NCBI GenBank assembly: GCA_031460455.1
Contig: JAVKTQ010000004.1
Span: forward strand, 62,001 to 126,000
DNA: 64,000 nt
Direction of reading: 5' to 3'
Source: Sporomusaceae bacterium
GTDB taxonomy: Bacteria > Bacillota > Negativicutes > Sporomusales > UBA7701
Both the position numbers and the translations under genes were made by a program. This document shows positions 24,748 through 32,061 of the stretch, piece by piece; position 1 is the first letter of the stretch; each line of letters starts with the position of its first letter. The notes below the pieces were generated by a model, which searched no databases, was not told the origin of the DNA, and was given only the letters and a program-made list of their open reading frames with translations.

Positions 24748-25264
24748 TATTATTCATCCTTATTTAGAGAATTATCTCATATACACTACTTCAAAAGCCC
24801 ATGCAAACACACGTTCCGTATTTTGGTTGCTTTCTCCTGCTTGAAACTTAGTTATATTTGATATTTCGCCAATTTGTGGTTTTGTCCTTTCTCTTGCAAT
24901 GAAAAATACTAGATATAGATAACCCACTTTCATCAAATAATGTATTGGTTTCTATAAGAGTGAAACAGCAATTCTGCCTATGTGTTGGGAAAACAAAAAG
25001 TACACTCCGTCTGACTCTCGTTACCGACGCCAACGGCGGCAGATACAAGGGGACGGTTCTTTTGTATCATCGCCAGCACCACCACTCCAGAACCGCTGGC
25101 ACCCTTCCCCCGCACGGCAAACCCCTGGCCTCCCGGCCGGGAGTTCTCATCCTCTACCCCTTCTCTCTCATTTTTCAGGCGTTTCTCTGCCCTTTCTCCG
25201 GCGCTTCCCTGCCATTCTTCCGCCGCTTCTCCGTCATCTGTCTGTCATTTCTCTGCCCACGCTG
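24748..25264. other. AT-rich flank of the restriction island and a gene-free stretch
   Basis: Bases 24748-25015 are AT-rich and hold no gene I can support; the methyltransferase promoter should be here. At about 25048 the plus strand reads GGGGACGGTTCTTTTGTATC. This resembles short G-rich motifs often seen next to REP-associated tyrosine transposase genes in Firmicutes, but no transposase is present. From 25080 to 25260 composition returns to GC-rich without a convincing gene. Confidence 0.4.
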
Positions 25265-25294
25265 AAAAGCCCCCCGACGGGAGCGCCGGGGGGC
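25265..25294 (-). terminator. Rho-independent terminator
   Basis: On the minus strand, GCCCCCCGGCG...CG-TCGGGGGGC is followed by TTTTC. It ends the transcript of the low-complexity protein at 25317-25697. Confidence 0.8.
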
Positions 25295-25316
25295 CAGCAA
25301 AGTCTATTTTCATGTA

Positions 25317-25697
25317 TCACACGTAACGGGAAGCGTTTTGGTACGCGTTGATCGCGGTAATCGTCTGATAATCGGCGGTCGCGGTTGTCTGGGCATTCGC
25401 CGCGCTTCCGTTCAGACTGCTGCCGCTGCTGCTGCCGGTGATCTTGCCGCATTGGCCGCACCCCGTGCATTCGGCGTTGCCCTGCGGGCATGTGCCGCCG
25501 GCTGCTGCGCTGCTCCCCCCGCCTTGCGCCGCCGCGCTCTGCGCCGCCCCGGACAGTTCCAGTATCGCCGCTGCGCCCGCGCTGGCGCCTATCCGCGTTG
25601 CGCCGCCGCCCGTGCTGTTGGCGGCGGAATTATTGCTCTGCTGCTGCGTCTGCTCCTGCGAGATCCAACTACAGCCGGAAATGGCCGCTATGCTCAT
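25317..25697 (-). CDS. Low-complexity unknown protein with a four-cysteine cluster
   Basis: A 126-residue protein rich in Ser, Ala, Gly, Gln and Asn. The only ordered feature is CPQGNAECTGCGQCGK near residue 72, four cysteines in 14 residues. The C-terminus reads YQTITAINAYQNASRYV. No signal peptide is clear. Of two ATG codons, the one at 25697 is correctly spaced from AGGAGG. A terminator follows. I do not recognise a family; a structural, spore-coat or surface role is possible but unsupported. Confidence 0.6.
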   Translation of the reverse strand: MSIAAISGCSWISQEQTQQQSNNSAANSTGGGATRIGASAGAAAILELSGAAQSAAAQGGGSSAAAGGTCPQGNAECTGCGQCGKITGSSSGSSLNGSAANAQTTATADYQTITAINAYQNASRYV

Positions 25698-25919
25698 CTT
25701 CATCCTCCTACGGCATAACTCATTCTCATTATCGCAAAAGATTATTGGATTTCCATTAAAAATTGCCTTTTCCCCCGCAAAAAAGACAATTTTTTCCGTA
25801 TGTCACGGTGAAGGGCTTGTTCTGTCGCCAGGGCTCGTTTATTTGGAGGGCGCGCAGGCGCGCGACCGGCTATTAGCGAATTAACGATAATAGCGCATTT
25901 ATTCTCGGGAGGGCATCAT

Positions 25920-26240
25920 ATGTCGAAATTCGAGTTCCGCGGTTCGGGGTTGGGCTATTTCTGGCTGTTCGTCTGGACATCCCTCGTCAGCATCGTCACC
26001 TTCGGCCTCTTCTTCCCGTGGGCCTATTCCGCCCAGCAGCGGTGGATCGCCGCCAACACCTACGTCGGCGGCCGGCAACAGGCGTTCGTCGGCAGCGGCC
26101 TCGGCCTGCTCGGTCACTGGCTGCTCATCATGGTCCTTACCTTCATAACCTTCGGCCTCTACACGCCCTGGGCCTACTGCCGCCTCAAGCGCTGGGAGGT
26201 CGACAACACCGTCTTCGCCGACGAACTGCGCGGCGAATAA
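25920..26240 (+). CDS. DUF898 (YjgN-like) small membrane protein
   Basis: A 106-residue membrane protein made of two copies of the DUF898 unit: SIVTFGLFFPWAYSAQQRW at residues 23-41 and TFITFGLYTPWAYCRLKRWE at 73-92, each after a hydrophobic helix. Most DUF898 proteins are two to three times longer, so this is a minimal version. Function unknown. The ATG follows GGGAGG. The 220 bp upstream hold only promoter-like AT-rich sequence. A hairpin at 26249 follows. Confidence 0.8.
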   Translation: MSKFEFRGSGLGYFWLFVWTSLVSIVTFGLFFPWAYSAQQRWIAANTYVGGRQQAFVGSGLGLLGHWLLIMVLTFITFGLYTPWAYCRLKRWEVDNTVFADELRGE

Positions 26241-26248
26241 AGCCAAAA

Positions 26249-26285
26249 AGCGGAGACGCCGCAATACCCGGCGCCTCCGCTATCT
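26249..26285 (+). terminator. Hairpin after the DUF898 gene
   Basis: Arms AGCGGAG-CGCCG and CGGCG-CTCCGCT with loop, followed by ATCTA. The lack of a good T-run makes it a weak terminator. Confidence 0.5.
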
Positions 26286-26329
26286 AACCCAAACCCCGGC
26301 CGTGGACAATGCGTCTTTGCGCGCGTTCG

Positions 26330-27472
26330 TCACTGCCGGGGCTTGAGGGTCGCCGCGCCCTCGCCGAGCGGCGGTCTCAGTTCCGCGTCCCGGCCGTATT
26401 CCCGCCCCGCCACGGCGGCGCTGCGGCCGGCGATGCTCTCGATCGCCATGGCCGCCCGCTGGGCGCACCGCCCGTCGCTGTAGGCGAAAATATCCGCTAC
26501 CAGCCGCAGGTAATATTCGCTCGGCTGCCAGCCGCCCGCCAGCAGTTCGGCGATTTTCTCTTCCAGCTCGCCCGGCGTGGCCGCCCGGCAGGTTATATCC
26601 CACCACCGGGGGTCGGTCGCGTTCTCGCGCAGCGTCCCGTCGCTGACGCCGTAGGCGATCACCGGCCGCTTGAGCTGGGCGTATTCGAAGATGCTATTGC
26701 TGAAATCGCTGATCAGCAGGTCGGCGATATACTGGCAGGGGGTCGGGTCGGCGTCCTCGCAGAATATGACGTTGGGCAGGCTGCGGTACAGGACGCGCCA
26801 CTCCTCGGGGGAGTGGTCGTGCAGCTTGGCGATCACATTGTATTTTTCGCCCAGCAGGCTGAGCTCCCTGTATAATACCGGCGCGGTGCTGGCGCTCCCC
26901 CAGGTGGGCGTGTAGAGCAGCGTCTTTCTCCCCGGATCGGCGCCCAGCCTGCGGCAGATATCTTCCTTCGCCAGGCGTCCGGAAAAAAAGCCGTCCGTCT
27001 TGGGGTACCCCACAACCCGGACATTTCCCTTGCCCTCCGCCCTGAGCCGTTCGGCCGCATAGCGGCCCGGCGCCAGGTAATGCATCTCTTTTGCGCCCTT
27101 GGCGTAATAATAGTTTTTTGTCCCCACCCCGTGATATATCTGGATCTTCTTAATGCTCCCGACCGGGTACCTGTTTTGGTTGTAATCGGCAAAAATCACC
27201 GCGTCCGGGTACAGTCTGTCGGTAAAGTGGGCGATGCCGCGCGCCTTCAGATACTGAGAGGTCTTTTCGTTGCCGGCCACGATGCGGACATCGGGCAGGC
27301 AGCGGTGGATATTCGCGAACATCACATAGTGGATGGGCAGCAGCAGAAAGAAAACCGTGCCGTCCGTTTCGCCGCGCCACTTTTTCCAGCGCCAGACAAG
27401 TACGTACGGAAAAACATTGGTGATCTGCATCCACAGTCGCTTGATTTCTCTCGCAAACTTGCCTGCCAGCAT
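26330..27472 (-). CDS. CDP-glycerol glycerophosphotransferase-family protein
   Basis: A 380-residue protein of the TagB/TagF glycerophosphotransferase family, which moves glycerol phosphate or related groups from CDP-linked donors to cell-surface polymers. Family landmarks are IYHGVGTKNYYY near residue 120, VVGYPKTDGFF, LYTPTWG near 190, IAKLHDHSPEEW and ADLLISDFSNSIFEYAQLKRPVIAY near 255 (the conserved D-x-S-S-x-x-x-E pattern). The ATG at 27472 is chosen for its GGAGGG site. A diderm Firmicute without classical teichoic acid may use it for another surface glycan. It stands alone between DUF898 and mscS. Confidence 0.82.
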   Translation of the reverse strand: MLAGKFAREIKRLWMQITNVFPYVLVWRWKKWRGETDGTVFFLLLPIHYVMFANIHRCLPDVRIVAGNEKTSQYLKARGIAHFTDRLYPDAVIFADYNQNRYPVGSIKKIQIYHGVGTKNYYYAKGAKEMHYLAPGRYAAERLRAEGKGNVRVVGYPKTDGFFSGRLAKEDICRRLGADPGRKTLLYTPTWGSASTAPVLYRELSLLGEKYNVIAKLHDHSPEEWRVLYRSLPNVIFCEDADPTPCQYIADLLISDFSNSIFEYAQLKRPVIAYGVSDGTLRENATDPRWWDITCRAATPGELEEKIAELLAGGWQPSEYYLRLVADIFAYSDGRCAQRAAMAIESIAGRSAAVAGREYGRDAELRPPLGEGAATLKPRQ

Positions 27473-27540
27473 TCTGCCGCCCTCCTTTTCCATATTTTAC
27501 CATATATTGTTTTTATTGGAAATATTTTACAAAAAAATAA

Positions 27541-27575
27541 GCCGCCGGGCTTTTCCCGGTCGGCTTTTTCTTATA
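27541..27575. terminator. Bidirectional hairpin between glycerophosphotransferase and mscS
   Basis: Arms GCCG-CGGG / CCCG-CGGC, followed by TTTTTCTT on plus and TTATTTTTTT on minus. It looks like a terminator in both directions, yet it lies upstream of both flanking divergent genes. It may end an unannotated short transcript or act as an attenuator. Confidence 0.55.
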
Positions 27576-27659
27576 GCGCTGTCCGCACAAACAAAAAACC
27601 ACAGTCATTAGTCTGCTGTGGCAGGGAAAAGAGGCTCATTTGGCGAATTTATGTTTGTT

Positions 27660-27678
27660 ATGTAAATTTAATTTACAT
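27660..27678. promoter_or_regulatory. 19 bp palindrome upstream of mscS
   Basis: ATGTAAATTTAATTTACAT is a perfect inverted repeat around a central TTA/TAA, 6 bp before the mscS ribosome binding site. It is a likely operator. TTGTTA and TATTAT flank it at promoter spacing, but such a promoter would start transcription downstream of the ribosome binding site, so the real promoter is probably further upstream. Confidence 0.5.
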
Positions 27679-27694
27679 ATTATAGGAGGCAAAA

Positions 27695-28786
27695 ATGTTT
27701 GAAACACTCACCGACTTAGCAAACAAGATAATAGCCGGCGGCTTCAGAACGCGCCTTGCTGTTTACATAGTAAGTATGGCGTTAGGCATCATAATAATTA
27801 AGCTGGTTTTTTACAGACTGCTCAAAATAGTCGCCACTAAGACCGACATCCCTTACTCCCTCCTGCGGCAGACCTTCAGAGGGCTCCCCACGCTGCTCGG
27901 CATGCTCATCGGCCTGTACGTCTCAATGGAAATCCTCACCATTCCGCCGCGGGCGCTGCTGTTTCTCCAAAAGGCGCTCAATTCCCTTGTCATCATGTCC
28001 CTGACCCTTCTGGTCGCGCGCCTCGCTTCCGGCTATCTCAAGCAAAAGTTCGGCAAAACCTCCGCCTTCGCGTCCACCTCCATCCTCGTCACGACGATCG
28101 ACCTCGCCGTTTACGCCATCGGCATCCTGTTCCTGCTCCAGTCCTTCGGAGTCTCGATCTCGCCGCTGCTCACCGCCATGGGCGTCGGCGGCCTCGCCGC
28201 GGCCCTGGCCCTGCAGGACACCCTCGCGAATCTCTTCTCCGGCATCAACATCCTCGTGGCCAAACAGATCAAAATCGGCGACTTCGTCAAACTGTCCACC
28301 GGCGAAGAAGGTCAGGTGGTCGATATGAACTGGCGCAACACCACCATTAAAACCGGCGCCGAAAACATGATCGTCATCCCCAACCAGAAATTCGCCTCGA
28401 CCACCATCACCAATTACGCCCAGCCGTTCGCCGAATGCTCCGTCGCCATCCCCATCGGCGTCAGCTACGAAAGCGACCTCGATCATGTGGAACGGGTCAC
28501 CGTCGCCGTCGCCAGGGAAATCCTCCAGGGCACGGCAGGCGGCGTCGGCAGCTTCGACCCGGTCGTCCGCTACGTCGGTTTCGCCGAATCCAGCATCACC
28601 TTCAACGTCATCCTGCGGGTAAAAAGCGTAACCGACCAGCACCTCGTCCGCCACGAATTCCTCAAAAGCCTCCACACCCGCTACCAGCAGGAAGGGATAA
28701 AGATCCCCTTCCCGACCACCACCGTCAACTTCGAGCAGGCGCAGCGCCTTGAAGACACCCGCCTGCGGCACCTGCCCGGCGCCTGA
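27695..28786 (+). CDS. Small-conductance mechanosensitive channel, MscS family
   Basis: A 363-residue channel that releases solutes when membrane tension rises. Four to five hydrophobic helices occupy residues 15-170; the pore helix is LTAMGVGGLAAALALQDTLANLFSG, followed by the beta domain with QIKIGDFVKLSTGEEGQVVDMNWRNTTIKT and VIPNQKFASTTITNYA, as in MscS. The C-terminal alpha/beta domain continues to about residue 350. RBS is ATAGGAGG. A palindromic site sits directly upstream. It appears monocistronic. Confidence 0.94.
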   Translation: MFETLTDLANKIIAGGFRTRLAVYIVSMALGIIIIKLVFYRLLKIVATKTDIPYSLLRQTFRGLPTLLGMLIGLYVSMEILTIPPRALLFLQKALNSLVIMSLTLLVARLASGYLKQKFGKTSAFASTSILVTTIDLAVYAIGILFLLQSFGVSISPLLTAMGVGGLAAALALQDTLANLFSGINILVAKQIKIGDFVKLSTGEEGQVVDMNWRNTTIKTGAENMIVIPNQKFASTTITNYAQPFAECSVAIPIGVSYESDLDHVERVTVAVAREILQGTAGGVGSFDPVVRYVGFAESSITFNVILRVKSVTDQHLVRHEFLKSLHTRYQQEGIKIPFPTTTVNFEQAQRLEDTRLRHLPGA

Positions 28787-28802
28787 TAACAGCCGCCGCG
28801 CG

Positions 28803-29123
28803 TCAGCGCTGCTTGGGCTGTTTCGGCTGCCTGGGCGCCGCCTTCAGCACCACTTTATCTTCCTCGCACGCCACCTTCAGCGAAAAATCGACGATACCCT
28901 GCTTATAGAGGTTCAGCTTCAGCGTCAACAGCGCCTTGCCGACGTCCTCCTGCAACTCGGGGGTGAAAAACTCCGCCCAGGCCGGCTTGGGCGCCTCTTT
29001 TTTGGCCGCCGGCCTCGCGGCCGGCGCACTCTCCGTGCCGTCGCTCAAATGCTCGAAGCTGACTTGCTCCGGCATATTGCCGACCATCTCGGAATCCTGC
29101 CGGTTCTTCGGTATCTTGACCAT
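28803..29123 (-). CDS. Unknown protein, 106 residues
   Basis: I do not recognise the family. The N-terminal half is disordered-looking (DGTESAPAARPAAKKEAPKP) and the second half could form helix and strand (FFTPELQEDVGKALLTLKLNLYK, DFSLKVACEEDKVVLKA). The C-terminus is basic (RQPKQPKQR). An AAGGAG site lies 10 bp before the ATG. It is convergent with mscS and downstream of the Smr gene on the same strand, 39 bp away, so it may be co-transcribed. Confidence 0.6.
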   Translation of the reverse strand: MVKIPKNRQDSEMVGNMPEQVSFEHLSDGTESAPAARPAAKKEAPKPAWAEFFTPELQEDVGKALLTLKLNLYKQGIVDFSLKVACEEDKVVLKAAPRQPKQPKQR

Positions 29124-29162
29124 TACTGACGCACTCCTTAGAAAATATAATCTCGGTTCCCT

Positions 29163-29510
29163 TCACAGCAGCACGATCGTTATCCCCGCGTTGCCGCGCT
29201 CGAAATCGCGGTCGCGGTTAAGGTCGGGATAAGTGTCGAGTATCTTGCGGGCGCCGGCGTCGAAAATGCTCCAGTTCTCCCCCGCCACCGCCTCCTTGAT
29301 CTCGCCCCGCCGCTTGCGGTCCGCCAGAGCCGCGCGGATGCCGACCCTCAGCTTGCCGCCCACGCCCGAGGAGCCGTAGCCGTGGATTATCTTGACCGCC
29401 TTCGCCCCCTGGGCACGGGCCCGGATGAGCTCCCCGCCCAGCCGGTGGGCCGCCTGCTCGACCGACGGCATGCCGAGCTCCAGATTGATGATTACCATCT
29501 TCGTAGCCAT
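29163..29510 (-). CDS. Smr-domain protein
   Basis: A 115-residue stand-alone Smr domain, the nuclease-type domain also found at the C-terminus of MutS2. The signature is KAVKIIHGYGSSGVGGKLRV (HGxGxG) and the N-terminal strand VIINLELGMPSVEQA replaces the usual LDLHG, so the DLHGL histidine is missing. A nicking activity is therefore uncertain. No strong ribosome binding site was seen; the start could be the ATG at 29510 or the one four codons later. It follows the SDR gene by 34 bp on the same strand. Confidence 0.75.
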   Translation of the reverse strand: MATKMVIINLELGMPSVEQAAHRLGGELIRARAQGAKAVKIIHGYGSSGVGGKLRVGIRAALADRKRRGEIKEAVAGENWSIFDAGARKILDTYPDLNRDRDFERGNAGITIVLL

Positions 29511-29544
29511 GCTGTTTTGTGCGCCCGCTTTAAAGCAGCTTCTC

Positions 29545-30306
29545 CTATTCCTCGTAGATCATCTTCACCGTCATACCGCCGTCGACAACCAAATTGGCGC
29601 CCGTGATAAAGCCCGCGTCCGGGGAAACGAGGAACAGGCAGGCGGCGGCGATATCCTCCGGCCGCCCCACCCTGCCGGCGGGATGCTGCCCGTGGTCGAC
29701 GGCGCGCAGGGCCGCCGGCCGGCGCGCCCGGTTTTTCTTCAGCATGCTGGTGTCGATCCAGCCGGGGCTGACGGCGTTCACTCTGATGCGCCGCGCCCCC
29801 AGGGTGACGGCCAGCGAGCGGGTCAGAGCCAGCAGCCCGCCCTTGGCCGCGTCGTAGGCGTGCCAGTCCGGCTCGGACATGAGGCCGCGGGTGGAGGCGA
29901 TATTGACGATCGCCGCCCCCGCCGCGAGCAGCGGCAGGGCGTACTTCACGACGACGTACGGCCCGCGCAGGTTGACGGCGATCACCGCGTCCCAGGCGGC
30001 CAGCGGCGCGTCGAGCGGCGTCGCGCCCGATATGCCGGCGTTGTTGATAAGCGCGCCCAGGCTGACGCCGCGGGCGGCGAGGTCTTCGCAGGCAGCAACC
30101 ACCGCCTGCTCGTCGCTCACATCGACGCTGTAAAGCAGACAGTCGCCCCCGGCGGCGGCAATCTCCGCCCGCGCCTCCTCCCCGGCCTCGCCGTCGCGTT
30201 CGAAAATCGCGACGCCCCAGCCCCGGCCGGCGAACGCCAGCGCAACCGCCCGGCCGATCCCCTGCCCCCCGCCGGTGACGAGGACGTATTGCCTATTGTC
30301 GGTCAT
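29545..30306 (-). CDS. Short-chain dehydrogenase/reductase (SDR)
   Basis: A 253-residue classical SDR. The NAD(P) loop is VTGGGQGIGRAVALAF, NNAG is in LINNAGISG, the catalytic Ser is in VNIASTRG and the Tyr-Lys pair is YDAAKGG near residue 155. It oxidises an alcohol or reduces a ketone with NAD(P). RBS is GAGGAAG. It starts 30 bp after the four-carbon acid sugar kinase gene, so a sugar-acid substrate is likely by context. A fatty-acid FabG role cannot be excluded but no fab genes are nearby. Confidence 0.88.
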   Translation of the reverse strand: MTDNRQYVLVTGGGQGIGRAVALAFAGRGWGVAIFERDGEAGEEARAEIAAAGGDCLLYSVDVSDEQAVVAACEDLAARGVSLGALINNAGISGATPLDAPLAAWDAVIAVNLRGPYVVVKYALPLLAAGAAIVNIASTRGLMSEPDWHAYDAAKGGLLALTRSLAVTLGARRIRVNAVSPGWIDTSMLKKNRARRPAALRAVDHGQHPAGRVGRPEDIAAACLFLVSPDAGFITGANLVVDGGMTVKMIYEE

Positions 30307-30336
30307 TATTTCTTCCTCGCAATCCAGCCGCCAAAA

Positions 30337-31608
30337 TTACTGCCGCAAGGCTTCGAGCGCCGCGACCAGCACATCCGGGCTGCCGAACGCCCCCGCCTTG
30401 GTGACGACCCTCAGGCCGTCGCGGCGACCGCCCTGCAGCTCGCCCAGCGGAACGCCGGTCGCCACCTCGCGGATCACCTTGAGGCCGGTCGCCCCAAGGG
30501 CGGCGCACACCGCCACGGCGATATCGCCGCCGGTCAGCACCAGCCCGCCGAGCGACGCGTCCTCGGCCAGCCGTGCGCCCATCTCCCCCAGGCCGGCGGC
30601 GATGAGGTCGCCGGCCTGCTGGCCGTCCAGGCCGAGCTGCCTGGCCTCCTGACGGGTAGCGGTCACGACGTCCTCGCTGTAGCCTGACGCCAGCACGGCG
30701 TTTTTCCCGTCCCGGATAGCGGCCTCAGCGGCGGCGCAGCAGCGTTCGATCTCGGTTTTCCGCCCGCCCGCCGTCAGCAGGGCGGCGGGGCTGACCATGA
30801 TATACGCGACGTCGGGCCGCTCGCTGAGCTTGGCGACCTGGCTGCGGGTGACATTGGAAACGCTGCCGGCGATGACCGCGACCGGGGCGGCACGCTTCGC
30901 GCCGCTCAGACCGAGGGCGGCGGGCAGATACTCGGCCAGGCCGGCCGACCCCACCCACAGCGTCCCGCGGCCGCCGGCCGCGATAGCCGCGGCCAGCTCC
31001 CGCAGCTGTTCGTCCCGCCAGGCATCGCAGACAACGACCTCCACCCCTTCCCCGGCCAGCCGCGCCAGCTCGGCGGCGATGCTCGCCGACTCGGCGAGCA
31101 TCGCCTTCAGCCCCAGATGCCCGATCTTGCGCTTGGTCTGGGTCGCCAGCAGCGCCGGGATATAGGACTCCTTGACAGGCATCTTGGGGTCGCGGGCGAT
31201 CTCGCTGGCTTCAATGGGCACGCCGTTCAGAAGGTGCAGCCCGCCGACCGTTATCCGTCCGTTCTTGGGGAAGGCCGGCGCCACCACCGCCAGCTTCAGG
31301 CCGCACTCGTCCATGATGGCGTCGAGCTGCGGTCCGAGGTTGCCGCGGAGGGTGGAGTCGATCTTCATATAGACGATGTCGACGCCGCCGGACTTCACCC
31401 GCCGCGCGGCTTCGGCCGCCTTGGCGTAAGCCTCGCCGGGCGGGAGGGCGCGGCTGTTGGTATCGATGACGACAACGTCGGAAGCCGCGCCGCTGCTGAA
31501 TTGGCGGGCTCCCAGGATGACGACGGTGGCCAGGCCCTGCTTGGCGAACTGGACGCCGGTGTCGTTGGCGCCGGTGAGGTCGTCGGCGATTATCGCGATC
31601 TTGGTCAT
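30337..31608 (-). CDS. Four-carbon acid sugar kinase family protein (DUF1537)
   Basis: A 423-residue kinase of the family that phosphorylates D-threonate, L-threonate or erythronate. Landmarks are IIADDLTGANDTGVQFAK at the N-terminus, KIDSTLRGNLGPQLDAI near residue 95, VAPAFPKNGRITVGG, and the C-terminal nucleotide part with VLTGGDIAVAV, GVPLGELQGG and TKAGAFGSPD. The ATG at 31608 is preceded by GAGGGGTG; the longer frame upstream lacks support. It is followed after 30 bp by the SDR. Usual partners PdxA2 or the DenD dehydrogenase are absent, so the product must be handled by a different enzyme. Confidence 0.9.
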   Translation of the reverse strand: MTKIAIIADDLTGANDTGVQFAKQGLATVVILGARQFSSGAASDVVVIDTNSRALPPGEAYAKAAEAARRVKSGGVDIVYMKIDSTLRGNLGPQLDAIMDECGLKLAVVAPAFPKNGRITVGGLHLLNGVPIEASEIARDPKMPVKESYIPALLATQTKRKIGHLGLKAMLAESASIAAELARLAGEGVEVVVCDAWRDEQLRELAAAIAAGGRGTLWVGSAGLAEYLPAALGLSGAKRAAPVAVIAGSVSNVTRSQVAKLSERPDVAYIMVSPAALLTAGGRKTEIERCCAAAEAAIRDGKNAVLASGYSEDVVTATRQEARQLGLDGQQAGDLIAAGLGEMGARLAEDASLGGLVLTGGDIAVAVCAALGATGLKVIREVATGVPLGELQGGRRDGLRVVTKAGAFGSPDVLVAALEALRQ

Positions 31609-31718
31609 GGTTTCACCCCTCTGACATTTTCGTACATTAGCATACATTTTCTCTGGCATTTTCTCTGACAAAACTATCTATCATCATCTATGAAAGTACC
31701 CGGCATTATGGCAGAACA

Positions 31719-31741
31719 GCCGGCGGACAACGTCCGCCGGC
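31719..31741. terminator. Perfect hairpin between SAF subunit and kinase genes
   Basis: GCCGGCGGAC, loop AAC, GTCCGCCGGC: ten perfect base pairs. No T-run follows on the minus strand (CTGTTCTG), so it probably protects or separates the two parts of the operon; on the plus strand AATTTTA follows. Confidence 0.55.
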
Positions 31742-31762
31742 AATTTTATGTAAAATCCCAGT

Positions 31763-32044
31763 TTACTTATCTCCGCGGCCGCGGCAGCTTTCGAGGTTGT
31801 GGACATGGACGTGCTGGCCGGGCAGGATGTCGCGGGTGGCGAGGCCGATGGTTTCGCCGTATTTTTTTACCGCCTCGCCGCGCTTGATGGCGCGGAGGGC
31901 GAATTTATGGCCGAAGGGAATTTTGTCGACGACGGTGACGGCCAACCGGCCGTCGCCGCTGTCGACGGCGACGGAGGCGCCCGGCTCTACGGCTTCGACG
32001 ACGGTGCAGACGTTGTCGGCGGGATTCATGACTATCGCTCGCAT
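31763..32044 (-). CDS. UxaA-type dehydratase, small SAF-domain subunit
   Basis: A 93-residue SAF-domain protein equivalent to the N-terminal part of altronate and galactarate dehydratases, or to SuyA of sulfolactate sulfo-lyase. Typical sequence is IPFGHKFALRAIKRGEAVKKYGE followed by IGLATRDILPGQHVHVHNL, with the conserved GxH-HNL ending. It pairs with the large subunit encoded 17 bp upstream. RBS is GGGGAG. It is the short two-gene arrangement rather than the fused UxaA. Confidence 0.9.
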   Translation of the reverse strand: MRAIVMNPADNVCTVVEAVEPGASVAVDSGDGRLAVTVVDKIPFGHKFALRAIKRGEAVKKYGETIGLATRDILPGQHVHVHNLESCRGRGDK

Positions 32045-32061
32045 TTCTTTCTCCCCTTCCG

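Noticed and set aside
27655-27683. TTGTTA-17-TATTAT as the mscS promoter around the palindrome
   Set aside because: Transcription would begin after the ribosome binding site, giving a message without it.
28800-31700. Chromosomal replication origin suggested by the skew change
   Set aside because: No DnaA-box cluster was noticed and no dnaA, dnaN, gyr, rpmH or par genes are nearby; an inversion boundary explains the data better.
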